A stretch of DNA of 64,000 bases from Methylorubrum extorquens (GTDB taxonomy: Bacteria > Pseudomonadota > Alphaproteobacteria > Rhizobiales > Beijerinckiaceae): positions 1,246,001-1,310,000 of the forward strand of contig NZ_JALJXF010000001.1 of assembly GCF_024169925.1 (NCBI RefSeq), in the 5' to 3' direction. The notes below the pieces were generated by a model. The model was not told the DNA's origin. It ran no database searches and worked only from the letters and a program-made list of their open reading frames with translations. This document shows positions 33,841-43,610 of this stretch, one piece after another. How positions within the stretch are numbered: the first letter of the stretch is position 1; each line of letters begins with the position of its first letter. The translations under genes were made by a program, and so were the position numbers.

Positions 33841-36666
33841 TTATCCGGCAACGGCTGCCTTGATCGCTGCGGCAACGCGCTTCACGCCGCCGGAGACATC
33901 ACCGCCCTTGAGGTGAACGCGGAGCGCCCGGCGCTTGCGCTCGGACAGCACGGCGAAATCGCCCCGTGCCTGCGCCGCGATCACCGTCTTGAACCCGAGC
34001 TTGCGTCCGGGGATCAGCAGGTCGGCCGACGGGTCGGCGGTGATCTGGAGGAACACGCCGGAAGCGGGACCGCCCTTGTAGGCCTGTCCCGTCGAGTGGA
34101 GGAAGCGCGGGCCGAATTCGAGACAGGTCGCGATTTGACGCGCGTCCCGCATCGTGAGACGGGCCTCCTGCAACGCCGCGTGATGCGCCTCGTTGCGCTC
34201 CACATAGGCCAGCACGGCGACATAGTCGCACGGCTTCACCCGCGCCAGATGCGCGGCCACGATCGCCTCGAAGCCCTCAGCCTGACGCAGGGACTCGGCG
34301 TTGGCTGCATCGGCGTAGAGCGCCACCGTGTCGTCCTCGAAGATCGGCGTCTCGGCGGGTAGCGCGCCGGTCTCCTCTGCCGCGGAAAAGAGCTTCTTCG
34401 TCTCGATCTTGCTCGCCTCGACGTCGGGCTGGTCGAACGGGTTGATGCCGAGCACCGCGCCTGCGACCGCCGTCGCGATCTCAAAGCGAAAGAATTCCTG
34501 CGGAAGCTGTTCGACCTTATCGAGATCGATGCGCACCACCGGCTGCGCCTCGCTCTCCAGGATCTTCACGGCCTCGTCCTGGCGCGCGTCGGCCTGGCTC
34601 GTCAGGCGCAGGTAAACGAACAGGCGGTCCTCGCCGTAGACGGCTGGCACGCCGACCGGCTCGCCCTCGACGGGGATGATGCCGACGCCTTCCTTGCCGG
34701 TCGATTCGGCGATGAGCTGCTCCGCCCAGGTGCCGAAGGTGCCGATGCCGGGCGAGGCGATGATCGTGATCTTGTCGCGCCCGAACTCCTTGGCCGCGAC
34801 GCCCATCGCCGCGCCGAGGCGCACGCCGGGATTGGCAGCGGGCGGCACCGCCGGCCCGCAGGAGCGGACCATCATCCGGGCGCTATCGAGAAACTCGCGG
34901 ATCTCGACGCCGGCCGCCGCCGCAGGGACGAGACCGAAGGCCGAGAGGACCGAGTAGCGCCCGCCGATCTGCGGCACGCCCAGGAAGATTTTTCGGAAAC
35001 CGTCCTCCGTCGCGGCCCTCTCCATCGCCGAGCCCGGATCGGTCACGGCGACGAAGTGACGACCGGCCTTCTCGGCCCCCACCACATCCTTCATCCGGCC
35101 GAGGAAGTAGTCGCGGAACACATTGGGTTCGAGTGTCGAGCCCGACTTCGAGGCGACGATGAAGAGCGTCGTCTCGAGGTTGACCGCCGCCTCGACGGAG
35201 CGGACCTCGTCCGGGTCGGTCGAGTCGAGGATGCGCAGCTTCGGGAAGCCCTCGCGGTGGCCGTAGGTGGCGGAGATCACCTCCGGGCCGAGGCTGGAGC
35301 CGCCCATGCCGAGCACCACCGCGTCGGTGAAGCCCTCCGCCCGCACCTCTTCGGCGAAGCTCTCGTAGAGATCGACCCGCTCCAGCTCGTCCTCGACGAT
35401 GCGCAGCCAGCCGAGCCACTTGTCCTCGTCGCGGCCGGTCCAGACCGTGGCATCGTGCGCCCAGAGCCGGCGGATCGCGCCGCTCGCGCGCCAGGACTCG
35501 ACCGCCTTGTCGGTGGCCGCCTGGAGCGGCTCGTCGAACTTGAAGGTCTGCGCGTCGAGCCGGTGGTCGAGCAGCGCCGCCCGCTTGCCCGCGACTGCGC
35601 CGAGCAGGGCGTCGGCGGCATCGACGAAGAGCCCCACGCCCTCCTCGACGAGTTGGCGCGCCACAGCCTCGATATCGATGCCGGCTTGCGCGAGCCGGGC
35701 CATCACGGTCTCGGCCTCGCCGACATTCTCCTCCAGCGTCGCGCGCACTCGGCCGTGGTCGCGGAACGCATCCATGGTGGTGGGCGGCATGGTGTTGACG
35801 GTGTTCTTGCCGATCAGCTCCTCGACATAGAGCACGTCGGAATAGGCTTTGTTCTTGGTGCCGGTGGAAGCCCAGAGCAGGCGCTGCGCCTTTGCGCCCT
35901 TGGCCTCCAGCGCCGCCCATTTCGGCCCGGAGAAGATGCGCTTGTAGCGCTGGTAGGCGAGCTTGGCGTTGGCGATCGCCACCTTGCCCTTCAGATCCTC
36001 GTAGCCGCCGGCCTCGTCCAGTTTCTTGTCCACGAGACTGTCGATGCGGCTGATGAAGAAGCTCGCCACGGACGCGACCTTCGAAACGTCGCCGCCCTTG
36101 GCACCGAACTCGGTCAACCCGTCGATGAAGGCGTTGGCGACGGCTTCGTAGACGTCCTGCGAGAACAGCAGCGTGATGTTGACCGAGATGCCCTCCGCCG
36201 TGAGCTGGCGGATTGCCGGCAGGCCGGCGGGGGTGGCCGGCACCTTGACCATGAGGTTGTCGCGCCCGACTGCCGCGTGCAGGCGGCGGGCCTCGTGCAG
36301 GGTCTCCTCGGTGTCCAGCGCGAGGTAGGGCGAGACTTCGAGGCTCACGTAACCATCGGCGCCATCGCTGGTGTCGTACACGCGGCGCAGGACATCGGCC
36401 GCCGCCTGGATGTCGGCGATGGCAAGCCCTTCGTAGAGATCGATGACGCGGGCATCACCCCCGGCGAGCGCGGCCTTGAGGCTGTCGTCGTACTCGGCCG
36501 AGTGGCCGATCGCCTTCTCGAAGATCGCCGGGTTGGAGGTGACGCCGCGCAGGTCGTCCTTCTCCACCAGCGCCTGGAGTTCGCCCTTGGCGATGAAGCC
36601 GCGGGCCACGAAATCGAGCCAGACCGCCTGCTCGTGCTCGGCGAAGAGGGCGTTCAGCGCGTTCAT
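33841..36666 (-). CDS. tal-pgi: Bifunctional transaldolase / glucose-6-phosphate isomerase
   Basis: 941-aa cytoplasmic fusion enzyme. Residues 1-370 are transaldolase, with GVTSNPAIFEKA near 41-52 and the Schiff-base Lys at 141 in MVKVPATPAG. The remaining part is phosphoglucose isomerase, with VLGMGGSSLGPEV, FIVASKSGSTLEPNVF and GTFGTWAEQLIAESTGKEG. It catalyses transfer of dihydroxyacetone in the pentose phosphate pathway and interconversion of glucose- and fructose-6-phosphate. The fused form is typical of several alphaproteobacteria and cyanobacteria. It lies downstream of transketolase on the same strand, 105 bp apart with a hairpin between, so both pentose-phosphate transfer enzymes are together. 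Confidence 0.96.
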   Translation of the reverse strand: MNALNALFAEHEQAVWLDFVARGFIAKGELQALVEKDDLRGVTSNPAIFEKAIGHSAEYDDSLKAALAGGDARVIDLYEGLAIADIQAAADVLRRVYDTSDGADGYVSLEVSPYLALDTEETLHEARRLHAAVGRDNLMVKVPATPAGLPAIRQLTAEGISVNITLLFSQDVYEAVANAFIDGLTEFGAKGGDVSKVASVASFFISRIDSLVDKKLDEAGGYEDLKGKVAIANAKLAYQRYKRIFSGPKWAALEAKGAKAQRLLWASTGTKNKAYSDVLYVEELIGKNTVNTMPPTTMDAFRDHGRVRATLEENVGEAETVMARLAQAGIDIEAVARQLVEEGVGLFVDAADALLGAVAGKRAALLDHRLDAQTFKFDEPLQAATDKAVESWRASGAIRRLWAHDATVWTGRDEDKWLGWLRIVEDELERVDLYESFAEEVRAEGFTDAVVLGMGGSSLGPEVISATYGHREGFPKLRILDSTDPDEVRSVEAAVNLETTLFIVASKSGSTLEPNVFRDYFLGRMKDVVGAEKAGRHFVAVTDPGSAMERAATEDGFRKIFLGVPQIGGRYSVLSAFGLVPAAAAGVEIREFLDSARMMVRSCGPAVPPAANPGVRLGAAMGVAAKEFGRDKITIIASPGIGTFGTWAEQLIAESTGKEGVGIIPVEGEPVGVPAVYGEDRLFVYLRLTSQADARQDEAVKILESEAQPVVRIDLDKVEQLPQEFFRFEIATAVAGAVLGINPFDQPDVEASKIETKKLFSAAEETGALPAETPIFEDDTVALYADAANAESLRQAEGFEAIVAAHLARVKPCDYVAVLAYVERNEAHHAALQEARLTMRDARQIATCLEFGPRFLHSTGQAYKGGPASGVFLQITADPSADLLIPGRKLGFKTVIAAQARGDFAVLSERKRRALRVHLKGGDVSGGVKRVAAAIKAAVAG

Positions 36667-36735
36667 CTCTAGCGTCCTCGCGTGACTTTTTCGTGCGTCC
36701 CGTGCCCGGTAGATAGGGCGGCGCGACGCAGCTTA

Positions 36736-36758
36736 CCCTCCCCCGGTGCGGGGGAGGG
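36736..36758 (-). terminator. Hairpin between transketolase and tal-pgi
   Basis: Perfect 9-bp stem CCCTCCCCC / GGGGGAGGG with a 5-nt loop just after the transketolase stop. No T-run; may be a partial terminator or mRNA-processing hairpin that sets the ratio of the two enzymes. Confidence 0.5.
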
Positions 36759-36771
36759 TTGATCTCCGAGC

Positions 36772-38847
36772 CTACTTCTTGTGCTTGGCCACCTGCGCGC
36801 GGGCCGCTTCGATCACTTTCTCAGCGGTGAAGCCGAACTTGCCGAGCAGATCCTTGATCGGGGCCGAGGCGCCGAAGGTGCTCATGCCGACGATCGAACC
36901 GGAGGAGCCGGCGTAACGGTCCCAACCGATCACGCTCCCCTGCTCCACCGCCACGCGCGCTAGAACCTCCGGCGGCAGGACACTGTTGCGGTAGCTCTCG
37001 TCCTGACGCTCGAACAGGTCCCAGGACGGCATCGAGACGACGCGGGCCTTCACGCCCTCACCCTTAAGGGTCTCGTAGGCGCCGACGCAGAGCTGCACCT
37101 CGGAGCCCGTGCCGATCAGGATCACGTCCGGCGTGCCTTCACAGTCGGCGAGCACGTAGGCGCCCTTCGCGGTGCCCGAGGCCGGAGCATACTTCGAACG
37201 GTCGAAGGTCGGCAGCGGCTGGCGCGACAGGGCCAGAACCGCCGGCTGATCTTTCAGCGAGAAGATCACCCGGTAGGCCTCGGCCACCTCGTTGGCGTCC
37301 GCCGGGCGCAGGGTCACGAGGCCGGGGATGCAGCGCAGCGAGAGGATCTGCTCCACCGGCTGGTGGGTCGGCCCGTCCTCGCCCACGCCGATCGAGTCGT
37401 GGGTGAAGATATGGAAAACCGGCAGCTCCATCAGCGAGGCGAGCCGGATCGGCGGGCGCATGTAATCGGCGAAGACGAGGAAGGTCGCGCCATAGGCCCG
37501 CAGGCCGACGAGCCCAAGCCCGTTCACGATCGAGCCCATGGCGTGCTCGCGCACGCCGAAATGGATGTTGCGCCCACCCGGCTCGAACGGGGTCAGCGAG
37601 CCCGCGCCCTCGAAGGTGAGGTTCGACTTGTTCGACGGCGCCAGATCGGCCGAGCCGCCAAGCAGGAAGGGCACGTGCTTGGCAATGGCGTTGAGCACCT
37701 TGCCGGAGGATTCGCGGGTCGCGAGGCCCTTGGCGTCGGCCTCGAAGACCGGGATGTCGCGGTCCCAGCCCTCGGGCAGACGGCCTTCCAGGAGGGCCGA
37801 GAGATCCTCGGCATGCTCAGCATCCGCCGCCTTGGCCGCCTCGAAGAAGCCCTGCCACTGAGCGTAGAGTGCCGCGCCGCGCTTGCCGATGCCGTCGGCA
37901 AAGGTGTCGTAGACGCCGTCCGGCACGAGGAACTCGGAATCCTCCGGCCAGCCATAGGCGCGCTTGGCGCCCTTCACCTCGTCGGGGCCGAGCGCGTCGG
38001 AATGGGCCTTGGCGGTATTCTGCTTGGTCGGCGCGCCGTAACCGATGATCGAGTTGACGATGATCAGCGTCGGGCGGTCGCTCGATTGCAGGAAGGTCTC
38101 GAGCGCCGAGGCGATGGCGTGGGTGTCGTTGGCATCGGCCACCCGCAGCACCTGCCAGCCATAGGCGAGGAAGCGCGCGGCGACCTCTTCCGAGAAGGCG
38201 AGTTCGGTGTGGCCCTCGATGGTGATGGTGTTGTTGTCGTAGATCCAGCACAGATTCGACAGGCGCAGGTGCCCGGCGATCGAGGCGGCCTCCTGGGAGA
38301 CGCCCTCCATCAGGTCGCCGTCCGAGCAGATGGCGTAGACGTTGTAGTCGAACAGCGGCAGGTCGGGCCGGTTCAGGCGTTCGCCCTTGAAGCGGCCGCC
38401 CATCGCCATGCCGACGGAATTCGCGACACCCTGGCCCAGCGGGCCGGTGGTGGTCTCGACGCCGGTGGTGAAGTGGTATTCCGGGTGGCCCGGCGTGCGG
38501 CTATCGAGCTGCCGGAACTTCTTGATGTCGTCCAGCGAGATGGCGGGGGAATTGCCGCCGTCGGTCTCGGCCACGCGGGCGAGATGCAGGAGCCCGTAGA
38601 GCAGCATCGAGGCGTGGCCCGCCGAGAGCACGAAGCGGTCGCGGTTCGGCCAGTGCGGGTGGGCCGGATCGTAGCGCAGATACCGGTTCCACAGGGTGTA
38701 GGCGACGGGCGCCAGCGCCATCGGCGCACCGGCGTGTCCGGAATTGGCCTTCTGCACCGCGTCGATCGCGAGCGTCCGGATCGTGTCGATCGCGAGCTTG
38801 TCGCCCTGGCTCAGGGCCGCCTTCGGGCTCGTGTCTGCACCGCTCAT
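36772..38847 (-). CDS. tkt: Transketolase
   Basis: 691 aa, the usual length, from ATG 38847; the frame is open far upstream only as shadow of the GH15 gene. Moves two-carbon units between sugar phosphates using thiamine diphosphate in the pentose phosphate and ribulose-monophosphate-linked routes. ThDP signature: AICSDGDLMEGVSQEAASIAGHL with the GDG-like core and DNNTITIEGHTEL following; N-terminal SGHAGAPMALAP; pyrimidine domain GVREHAMGSIVNGLGL; THDSIGVGEDGPTHQPVEQ. Situated between GH15 (50 bp upstream) and tal-pgi. Confidence 0.97.
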   Translation of the reverse strand: MSGADTSPKAALSQGDKLAIDTIRTLAIDAVQKANSGHAGAPMALAPVAYTLWNRYLRYDPAHPHWPNRDRFVLSAGHASMLLYGLLHLARVAETDGGNSPAISLDDIKKFRQLDSRTPGHPEYHFTTGVETTTGPLGQGVANSVGMAMGGRFKGERLNRPDLPLFDYNVYAICSDGDLMEGVSQEAASIAGHLRLSNLCWIYDNNTITIEGHTELAFSEEVAARFLAYGWQVLRVADANDTHAIASALETFLQSSDRPTLIIVNSIIGYGAPTKQNTAKAHSDALGPDEVKGAKRAYGWPEDSEFLVPDGVYDTFADGIGKRGAALYAQWQGFFEAAKAADAEHAEDLSALLEGRLPEGWDRDIPVFEADAKGLATRESSGKVLNAIAKHVPFLLGGSADLAPSNKSNLTFEGAGSLTPFEPGGRNIHFGVREHAMGSIVNGLGLVGLRAYGATFLVFADYMRPPIRLASLMELPVFHIFTHDSIGVGEDGPTHQPVEQILSLRCIPGLVTLRPADANEVAEAYRVIFSLKDQPAVLALSRQPLPTFDRSKYAPASGTAKGAYVLADCEGTPDVILIGTGSEVQLCVGAYETLKGEGVKARVVSMPSWDLFERQDESYRNSVLPPEVLARVAVEQGSVIGWDRYAGSSGSIVGMSTFGASAPIKDLLGKFGFTAEKVIEAARAQVAKHKK

Positions 38848-38897
38848 AGAGTTACCGTCTTTCTCGCTTCCATCGCCCGCCGTCTGACGGAGTGCGC

Positions 38898-40760
38898 CTA
38901 CTGCGCCGCAATGGATTCGCCTACCCTCGACTCGGAATCCTCCGCGCCGCTGCCCCGTTCCTTCGCAGGACCGGTCGCGCGGCTGTAATTGAGGATCGTG
39001 TTGACGAGCGCAACATGCGTGAACGCCTGAGGGAAGTTCCCCACCAGCCGTTTCGCGCGCACGTCGTACTCCTCGGAGACCAATCCGAGGTCGGTGCAGA
39101 CGCCGATCAGGCGCTCGATCAGCGCGCGGGCCTCGTCGCAGCGGCCGAGGCCGATCAGATTGTCGGCATACCAGAAGCTGCAGGGCAGGAACGCGCCCTC
39201 GTTGCCGGGCAGGCCGTCGGTGGTCTGCCCTTCCGTCTCGTAGCGCAGGATGAAGCCATCGCGCATCAGATGCGATTCGACGGCCGCCACCGTGCCGACT
39301 ACGCGGGGGTCGTCCTGCGGCAGGAAGCCCATATGCGCGATCAGCAGGAGGCTCGCATCGAGCGCCTTGCTTCCGTAGGATTGGACGAAGCTGTTCAGCT
39401 CGGGGTCGAACCCCTTCGCGCAGACCTCGGCGTGGATCTCGTCGCGGATCGCCTTCCAGTGCGCGACCGGCGCGTCGATGATGTGCAGATCGTCGTCGCC
39501 GATCATCTCGACGCTGCGGATCGCCCGGTCGAAGGCGACCCAGGCCATGACCTTGGAATGGACGAAGTGGCGGCGTCCGCCGCGCACCTCCCAGATGCCC
39601 TCGTCCGGCTCGTGCCACGCCGTCTCGAGGTGCGTGATGATCGCCTGGCCGACGCGCAGACCCTCCTTGTTCTGCCCCATGCCGCGGGCGCGGGCCTGGA
39701 ACAGGGCATCGAACAGCTCGCCGTAGACATCGAGCTGGAACTGCGCGATCGCCGCGTTGCCGACGCGCACGGGCTTTGAGCCCTCGTAGCCGGGCAGCCA
39801 GTCGAGTTCGATCTCCGGCAGCAGCCGCTCGCCGCCGATGCCGTAGAGGATGTGCGCCTGCTCCGGGTTGCCGGCCACCGCCCGGGTCAGCCAGTCGCGC
39901 CACGCGCGGGCCTCCTCGATGTAGCCCGAATCCATCAGCGCCAGCAGCGTGAAGGTCGAGTCGCGCAGCCAGCAGAAGCGGTAGTCCCAGTTGCGCACGC
40001 CGCCGAGTTCCTCCGGCAGGGAGGTGGTGGGCGCAGCGACGATCCCGCCGGTCGGGCGGTAGATCAACGCCTTCAGCGTCAGCAGCGAGCGGCGCAGGAT
40101 GTCGTCCCACGGCGTCTGCGCGGCGGTGCAGCGGCTCGACCATTCGCGCCAGAACCGGTTGGTGTCGTCGAGCCAGCGGCGCGGTTCGATCGGCGGCGGG
40201 TCGTCCTCGTGCGAGGCGCCATAGCTGAGCACGAAGCGGATCGCGTCGCCCTTGTAGACCGTGAACTCCGAGACCGTGGTCTGGTGGGTGGAGCCGCGCA
40301 TCGGCGCGTTGGTGCGCAGCACCACCTTGTGCGGGCCGGAGATGGCGCGGAGATCCCCGAGTTCGCTGCGCGACACCCAAGGCACCGCCGAGCCGTAATC
40401 GAAGCGCACGGCGAGATCCATGCGCATCGCCATCCGCCCGCGCACGCCCTCGACGAGGCGGATGACGTGGCTGCCGTCGCCGACGGGCATGAAATCGGTG
40501 ACGCGAACCTCGCCCTCATGGGTCTTGTGCGTGGTCTCCAGCACCAGCGAGCCGCTGCGGTAGCGCCAGGAATGCTGCGCGCCCTCCGCCGCCGGGGCGA
40601 GCTTCCAGAAGCCGTGCTCCTCCGTCCCGAGCAGGCTCGCGAACAGCGCCGAGGCATCGAAGCGCGGCATGCACAGCCAATCGATGCTGCCGTCGCGCCC
40701 GACCAGGGCCGCGGTGCGCCCGTCGCCGATCAGGGCGTAATCCTCGATCCGTCCCGCCAT
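38898..40760 (-). CDS. Glycoside hydrolase family 15 protein (glucoamylase/trehalase-like)
   Basis: 620 aa, no signal peptide, cytoplasmic. The start at 40760 (MAGRIEDYALIGDGRTAALVGRDGSIDWLCMPRFD) is the usual N-terminus of bacterial GH15 proteins. The (alpha/alpha)6 part shows GGVRNWDYRFCWLRDSTFTLLAL, EPDEGIWEVRGGRRHFVHSKVMAW with the general-acid Glu, and DGLPGNEGAFLPCSFWYADNL with the second Glu. Hydrolyses alpha-glucosidic bonds; several relatives are trehalases, which would fit stress osmolyte turnover feeding glucose to Tal-Pgi and Tkt. It is the first gene of the same-strand cluster. Substrate not provable here. Confidence 0.92.
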   Translation of the reverse strand: MAGRIEDYALIGDGRTAALVGRDGSIDWLCMPRFDASALFASLLGTEEHGFWKLAPAAEGAQHSWRYRSGSLVLETTHKTHEGEVRVTDFMPVGDGSHVIRLVEGVRGRMAMRMDLAVRFDYGSAVPWVSRSELGDLRAISGPHKVVLRTNAPMRGSTHQTTVSEFTVYKGDAIRFVLSYGASHEDDPPPIEPRRWLDDTNRFWREWSSRCTAAQTPWDDILRRSLLTLKALIYRPTGGIVAAPTTSLPEELGGVRNWDYRFCWLRDSTFTLLALMDSGYIEEARAWRDWLTRAVAGNPEQAHILYGIGGERLLPEIELDWLPGYEGSKPVRVGNAAIAQFQLDVYGELFDALFQARARGMGQNKEGLRVGQAIITHLETAWHEPDEGIWEVRGGRRHFVHSKVMAWVAFDRAIRSVEMIGDDDLHIIDAPVAHWKAIRDEIHAEVCAKGFDPELNSFVQSYGSKALDASLLLIAHMGFLPQDDPRVVGTVAAVESHLMRDGFILRYETEGQTTDGLPGNEGAFLPCSFWYADNLIGLGRCDEARALIERLIGVCTDLGLVSEEYDVRAKRLVGNFPQAFTHVALVNTILNYSRATGPAKERGSGAEDSESRVGESIAAQ

Positions 40761-40974
40761 CCCGGTCTCCGTCGCCTCACGCCGAACGGCGCGGGGAAGC
40801 GCGGACTTCGGCTGCACTGGCAGAGCATCACGCGCGAAACCACCGCAGCGTCGGCGATGCGGTGGACGTGATCGTCGCTCTACCCCGCGCGAAGTGGCGC
40901 AGAGGCCGCGCTTCGCAAGGTTTCGGGACTCAACGATTGTGAAAACGGCGCGCTTCGAGGCAGCGTGCCCCGCT

Positions 40975-41595
40975 TCAGCGAAGATCCGCGACGAGGCTGA
41001 CGACCGAGCTGCCAAGGGTCGTGACGCCGGTCGTGACACCGGTCGCCGCGCCGGAGCCTGCGCTGCGGGCCGCATCCCAGACCGCATCGACGGCAGCGAA
41101 GGGGAGGGCGCCGGCCGGCAGGAAGCGACCACCCTCTTCCTCGACGCGGGCCATGGCGGCCGGCGCTGAGACGACCGGCTCGGAGGCAGCTTTCGGCGGG
41201 CTCGCCGGCTGCGTCGTCGCCATCCGGCTGGCGGAGGGGCGGCGGCGCTCGGCGCGGGCGGCGAGGCGCGGGGGACGAGCCGGCGGTGCGGCGGCCTCGC
41301 TCGCAGCGACGAGGGGCACGAGGCGGGCGAAGGCTTCGCTCGCCGGCCCCGCCTCGACATCGGCGAGCAGGGCCTTGCCCGGATCGAACGCCGTGAAGCC
41401 GGGCGCCGCGGCCATGGCCGGAACGGGCCGCGCCGATTCGACCGGCGCCATCATCGGCTCCTTGGCCGGCTCGCGGCAGACGAGCGACAGCAGGGCAGCG
41501 ACCACGGCAAGGCCGAGGGTCGGCAGCAAGGGAGGAAGCACGGCGCGAGGGGTCGCGGACACGTCCGGCTTCCGCAGCGGATCGACGACGCGCAT
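40975..41595 (-). CDS. Membrane-anchored Ala/Pro-rich protein of unknown function
   Basis: 206 aa from ATG 41595, supported by GGGAGG 8 nt upstream. One N-terminal hydrophobic segment (PLLPTLGLAVVAALLSLVC), then a long disordered, Ala/Pro/Arg-rich region, ending in a small helical or beta segment GAATGVTTGVTTLGSSVVSLVADLR. No family recognised. It is divergent from nasT with 238 bp between. The 214-bp gap to the GH15 gene holds nothing clear. Confidence 0.6.
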   Translation of the reverse strand: MRVVDPLRKPDVSATPRAVLPPLLPTLGLAVVAALLSLVCREPAKEPMMAPVESARPVPAMAAAPGFTAFDPGKALLADVEAGPASEAFARLVPLVAASEAAAPPARPPRLAARAERRRPSASRMATTQPASPPKAASEPVVSAPAAMARVEEEGGRFLPAGALPFAAVDAVWDAARSAGSGAATGVTTGVTTLGSSVVSLVADLR

Positions 41596-41833
41596 GAACC
41601 GGCCCTCCCCATAGATTCGCGAACGACTTGAGTGTGCGCCCCGGTTTGCGGCAGAAGCGGGGCCGGCCTATGTCGGTTTGTAACCGTCGCTGCGGATCGG
41701 GCGGGCATACGGCTTGCCTGCGATGCGTCCGCCCCTCACACGGCAGGCGCCTCCGCACTTGCCTTACTCGAGACGGACCGCCCCTCGTTAACCCCATGCC
41801 TTCCTCGAACGGATCGAACCGCTCCGGCCCTCG

Positions 41834-42421
41834 ATGACCGAGACCAGCCTCACCGTCGCCGTTATCGATCCGAGTCGCGCCCGCGCGGCGATCCTGGAGG
41901 AGGGCCTTCGCGCCTCCGGCGTCGGCAACGTCGTCGTGCTTGCGGATGGGCCTGACCTTCAGGCGCGGGTGGCGAGCCTGAAGCCCGACGTGATCGTGGT
42001 CCATCTGGAGAGCCCGAGCCGGGACATGCTGGAGCAGATGTCGGGCCTGTCCCGGCACGCCGAGCGGCCGGTGGCGATGTTCGTGGACCGCTCGGACCAG
42101 ACCATGATGCAGGCCGCGGTCGATGCGGGCATCTCAGCCTATGTGGTGGACGGGCTGCGCTCGGAACGGATCCGGCCGATCCTCGACATCGCGATCCTGC
42201 GCTTCAACGCCTTCGCCCGGCTCCAGCGCGAACTCGACGAGGCCCGCTCGGAACTCGCCGACCGCAAGCTGATCGAGCGGGCCAAGGGCATCCTGATGAC
42301 GCGCAAGGGCATGAGCGAGGACGAGGCCTACAAGCTCCTGCGGCGGCAGGCGATGAACGAGAAGCGCAAGATCGTCGACATCGCCCGCGCCATCGTCACC
42401 GCGGCGGATCTGCTCGGATGA
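41834..42421 (+). CDS. nasT: NasT-type ANTAR transcription antiterminator
   Basis: 195 aa. Receiver-like N-terminus (about 1-120) and a C-terminal ANTAR RNA-binding domain (about 135-190: RKLIERAKGILMTRKGMSEDEAYKLLRRQAMNEKRKIVDIARAIV). In this family ANTAR binds two-hairpin leader RNAs and prevents termination. The site normally holding the phospho-acceptor Asp reads VVHLESPSRD, giving His57, so it is a pseudo-receiver. NasT is held by NasS (next gene, ATGA overlap) until nitrate or nitrite binds. A matching terminator leader is present 1.2 kb downstream, before the transporter operon. Confidence 0.93.
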   Translation: MTETSLTVAVIDPSRARAAILEEGLRASGVGNVVVLADGPDLQARVASLKPDVIVVHLESPSRDMLEQMSGLSRHAERPVAMFVDRSDQTMMQAAVDAGISAYVVDGLRSERIRPILDIAILRFNAFARLQRELDEARSELADRKLIERAKGILMTRKGMSEDEAYKLLRRQAMNEKRKIVDIARAIVTAADLLG

Positions 42422-43449
42422 GGATCAGGCTCGGATACGTTCCCCTCACCGACGCCGCCCCCGTGATCGCGGCGGCGGAGCTCGGGTTCGCGCGGGCCGA
42501 GGGGCTCGAGATCGAACTCGCGCGCGAGCCCTCCTGGGCGACCCTGCGCGACCGGCTGGCGCTCGGCCATCTCGACGCCGCGCACATGCTCGGTCCGCTG
42601 GCCATCGCCAGCGCGCTCGGGCTCTCGGGGCCGCAGGCCCGCCTGAGCGTGCCGATGGCGCTCGGCCTCAACGGCAACGCCGTCACCGTCTCGAACGCGC
42701 TCTGGGCCGCGATGGCCCCGGAGAGCGACGAACTCGGCGATGTCGCCGCGGCCTTCGCCCGGGTCGCCCGCAAGCGGGCCGGGGAGGGGCGTCCGCTGGT
42801 CATCGGCACCGTGCATCCCTTCTCCAGCCATTCCTACCAGCTCCGCCTGTTCGCCGGCTTGAGCGGGCTCGACCTCGACGCAACGGTGCGGCTGGTCGTG
42901 GTGCCGCCGCCGGAGACGGTGGATGCGCTCCGGCGCGGGCGCATCGACGGCTTCTGCGTCGGCGCCCCCTGGAACAGCGTCGCCGTCACCGCCGGTCTCG
43001 GCCGGATCGCGGCACTCGGCTGCGAGATCGCCCCCGATTGCCCTGAGAAGGTGCTGGCGCTACCCGCGGAGGAGGCCGAGTTCACGGCGCCGTTGGTCCG
43101 GGCCGTTCACCAAGCCGGGCTTTGGTGCGCCGATCCTGCCAACCGCGGCGCCCTGAGCCGCCTGCTCGCCGAGCGCGCGGATCTCGATTCCGACGCCGCG
43201 CTCATCGCCCGCAGCCTCGGCGGCACGCTCATCGTGGATGCGACCGGAACCGAGCGGGTAAACCCGGCCTATCTGCGCCTCGGCGCCGCGACTCATCGGC
43301 CGGACCCGGACCATGGGCGCTGGCTGGTGGCGCAGATGATCGCCTGCGGGCAGGTCGCGCCGGGCAGCGATGCGGCCGAGAGGGCGGCAGCGCTCTACAG
43401 GCCGGATCTGTTCGAGGCAGCCACGAAGGGACCCGCCACCAAGCGATAG
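42418..43449 (+). CDS. nasS: NasS-type nitrate/nitrite sensor (NrtA-like binding protein)
   Basis: 343 aa, no signal peptide, so cytoplasmic, unlike the homologous NrtA. RLGYVPLTDAAPVIAAAELGFARAEGL and GHLDAAHMLGPLAIASALGL are typical of the NrtA/NasS fold, with PFSSHSYQLRLF and RRGRIDGFCVGAPWNS in the second lobe. In the absence of nitrate or nitrite it sequesters NasT; ligand binding releases it. It overlaps nasT by 4 nt, ensuring balanced amounts. The gap after it contains the regulated leader. Confidence 0.93.
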   Translation: MRIRLGYVPLTDAAPVIAAAELGFARAEGLEIELAREPSWATLRDRLALGHLDAAHMLGPLAIASALGLSGPQARLSVPMALGLNGNAVTVSNALWAAMAPESDELGDVAAAFARVARKRAGEGRPLVIGTVHPFSSHSYQLRLFAGLSGLDLDATVRLVVVPPPETVDALRRGRIDGFCVGAPWNSVAVTAGLGRIAALGCEIAPDCPEKVLALPAEEAEFTAPLVRAVHQAGLWCADPANRGALSRLLAERADLDSDAALIARSLGGTLIVDATGTERVNPAYLRLGAATHRPDPDHGRWLVAQMIACGQVAPGSDAAERAAALYRPDLFEAATKGPATKR

Positions 43450-43513
43450 GCGCCCGTTTCGCTCCGGCGGGATCGGCTCAAACTGCGCAAGACAGCACCA
43501 TCAGCCTGTTTTT

Positions 43514-43526
43514 TGTGCAACGCACA
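43514..43526. promoter_or_regulatory. Candidate NtrC-type upstream dyad
   Basis: TGTGC-AAC-GCACA, a perfect dyad 84 bp upstream of the sigma-54 -24 element. NtrC sites are TGCAC-like inverted repeats; this resembles a shortened one. Assigned on symmetry and position only. Confidence 0.4.
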
Positions 43527-43610
43527 CGAATGCCGCGTTTTTCAACGCGTGCGGCGGGGCAGACATCCCGACGCGGCGAGCCGAGGACCGCCAAACATGC
43601 CGTCCCGCAC

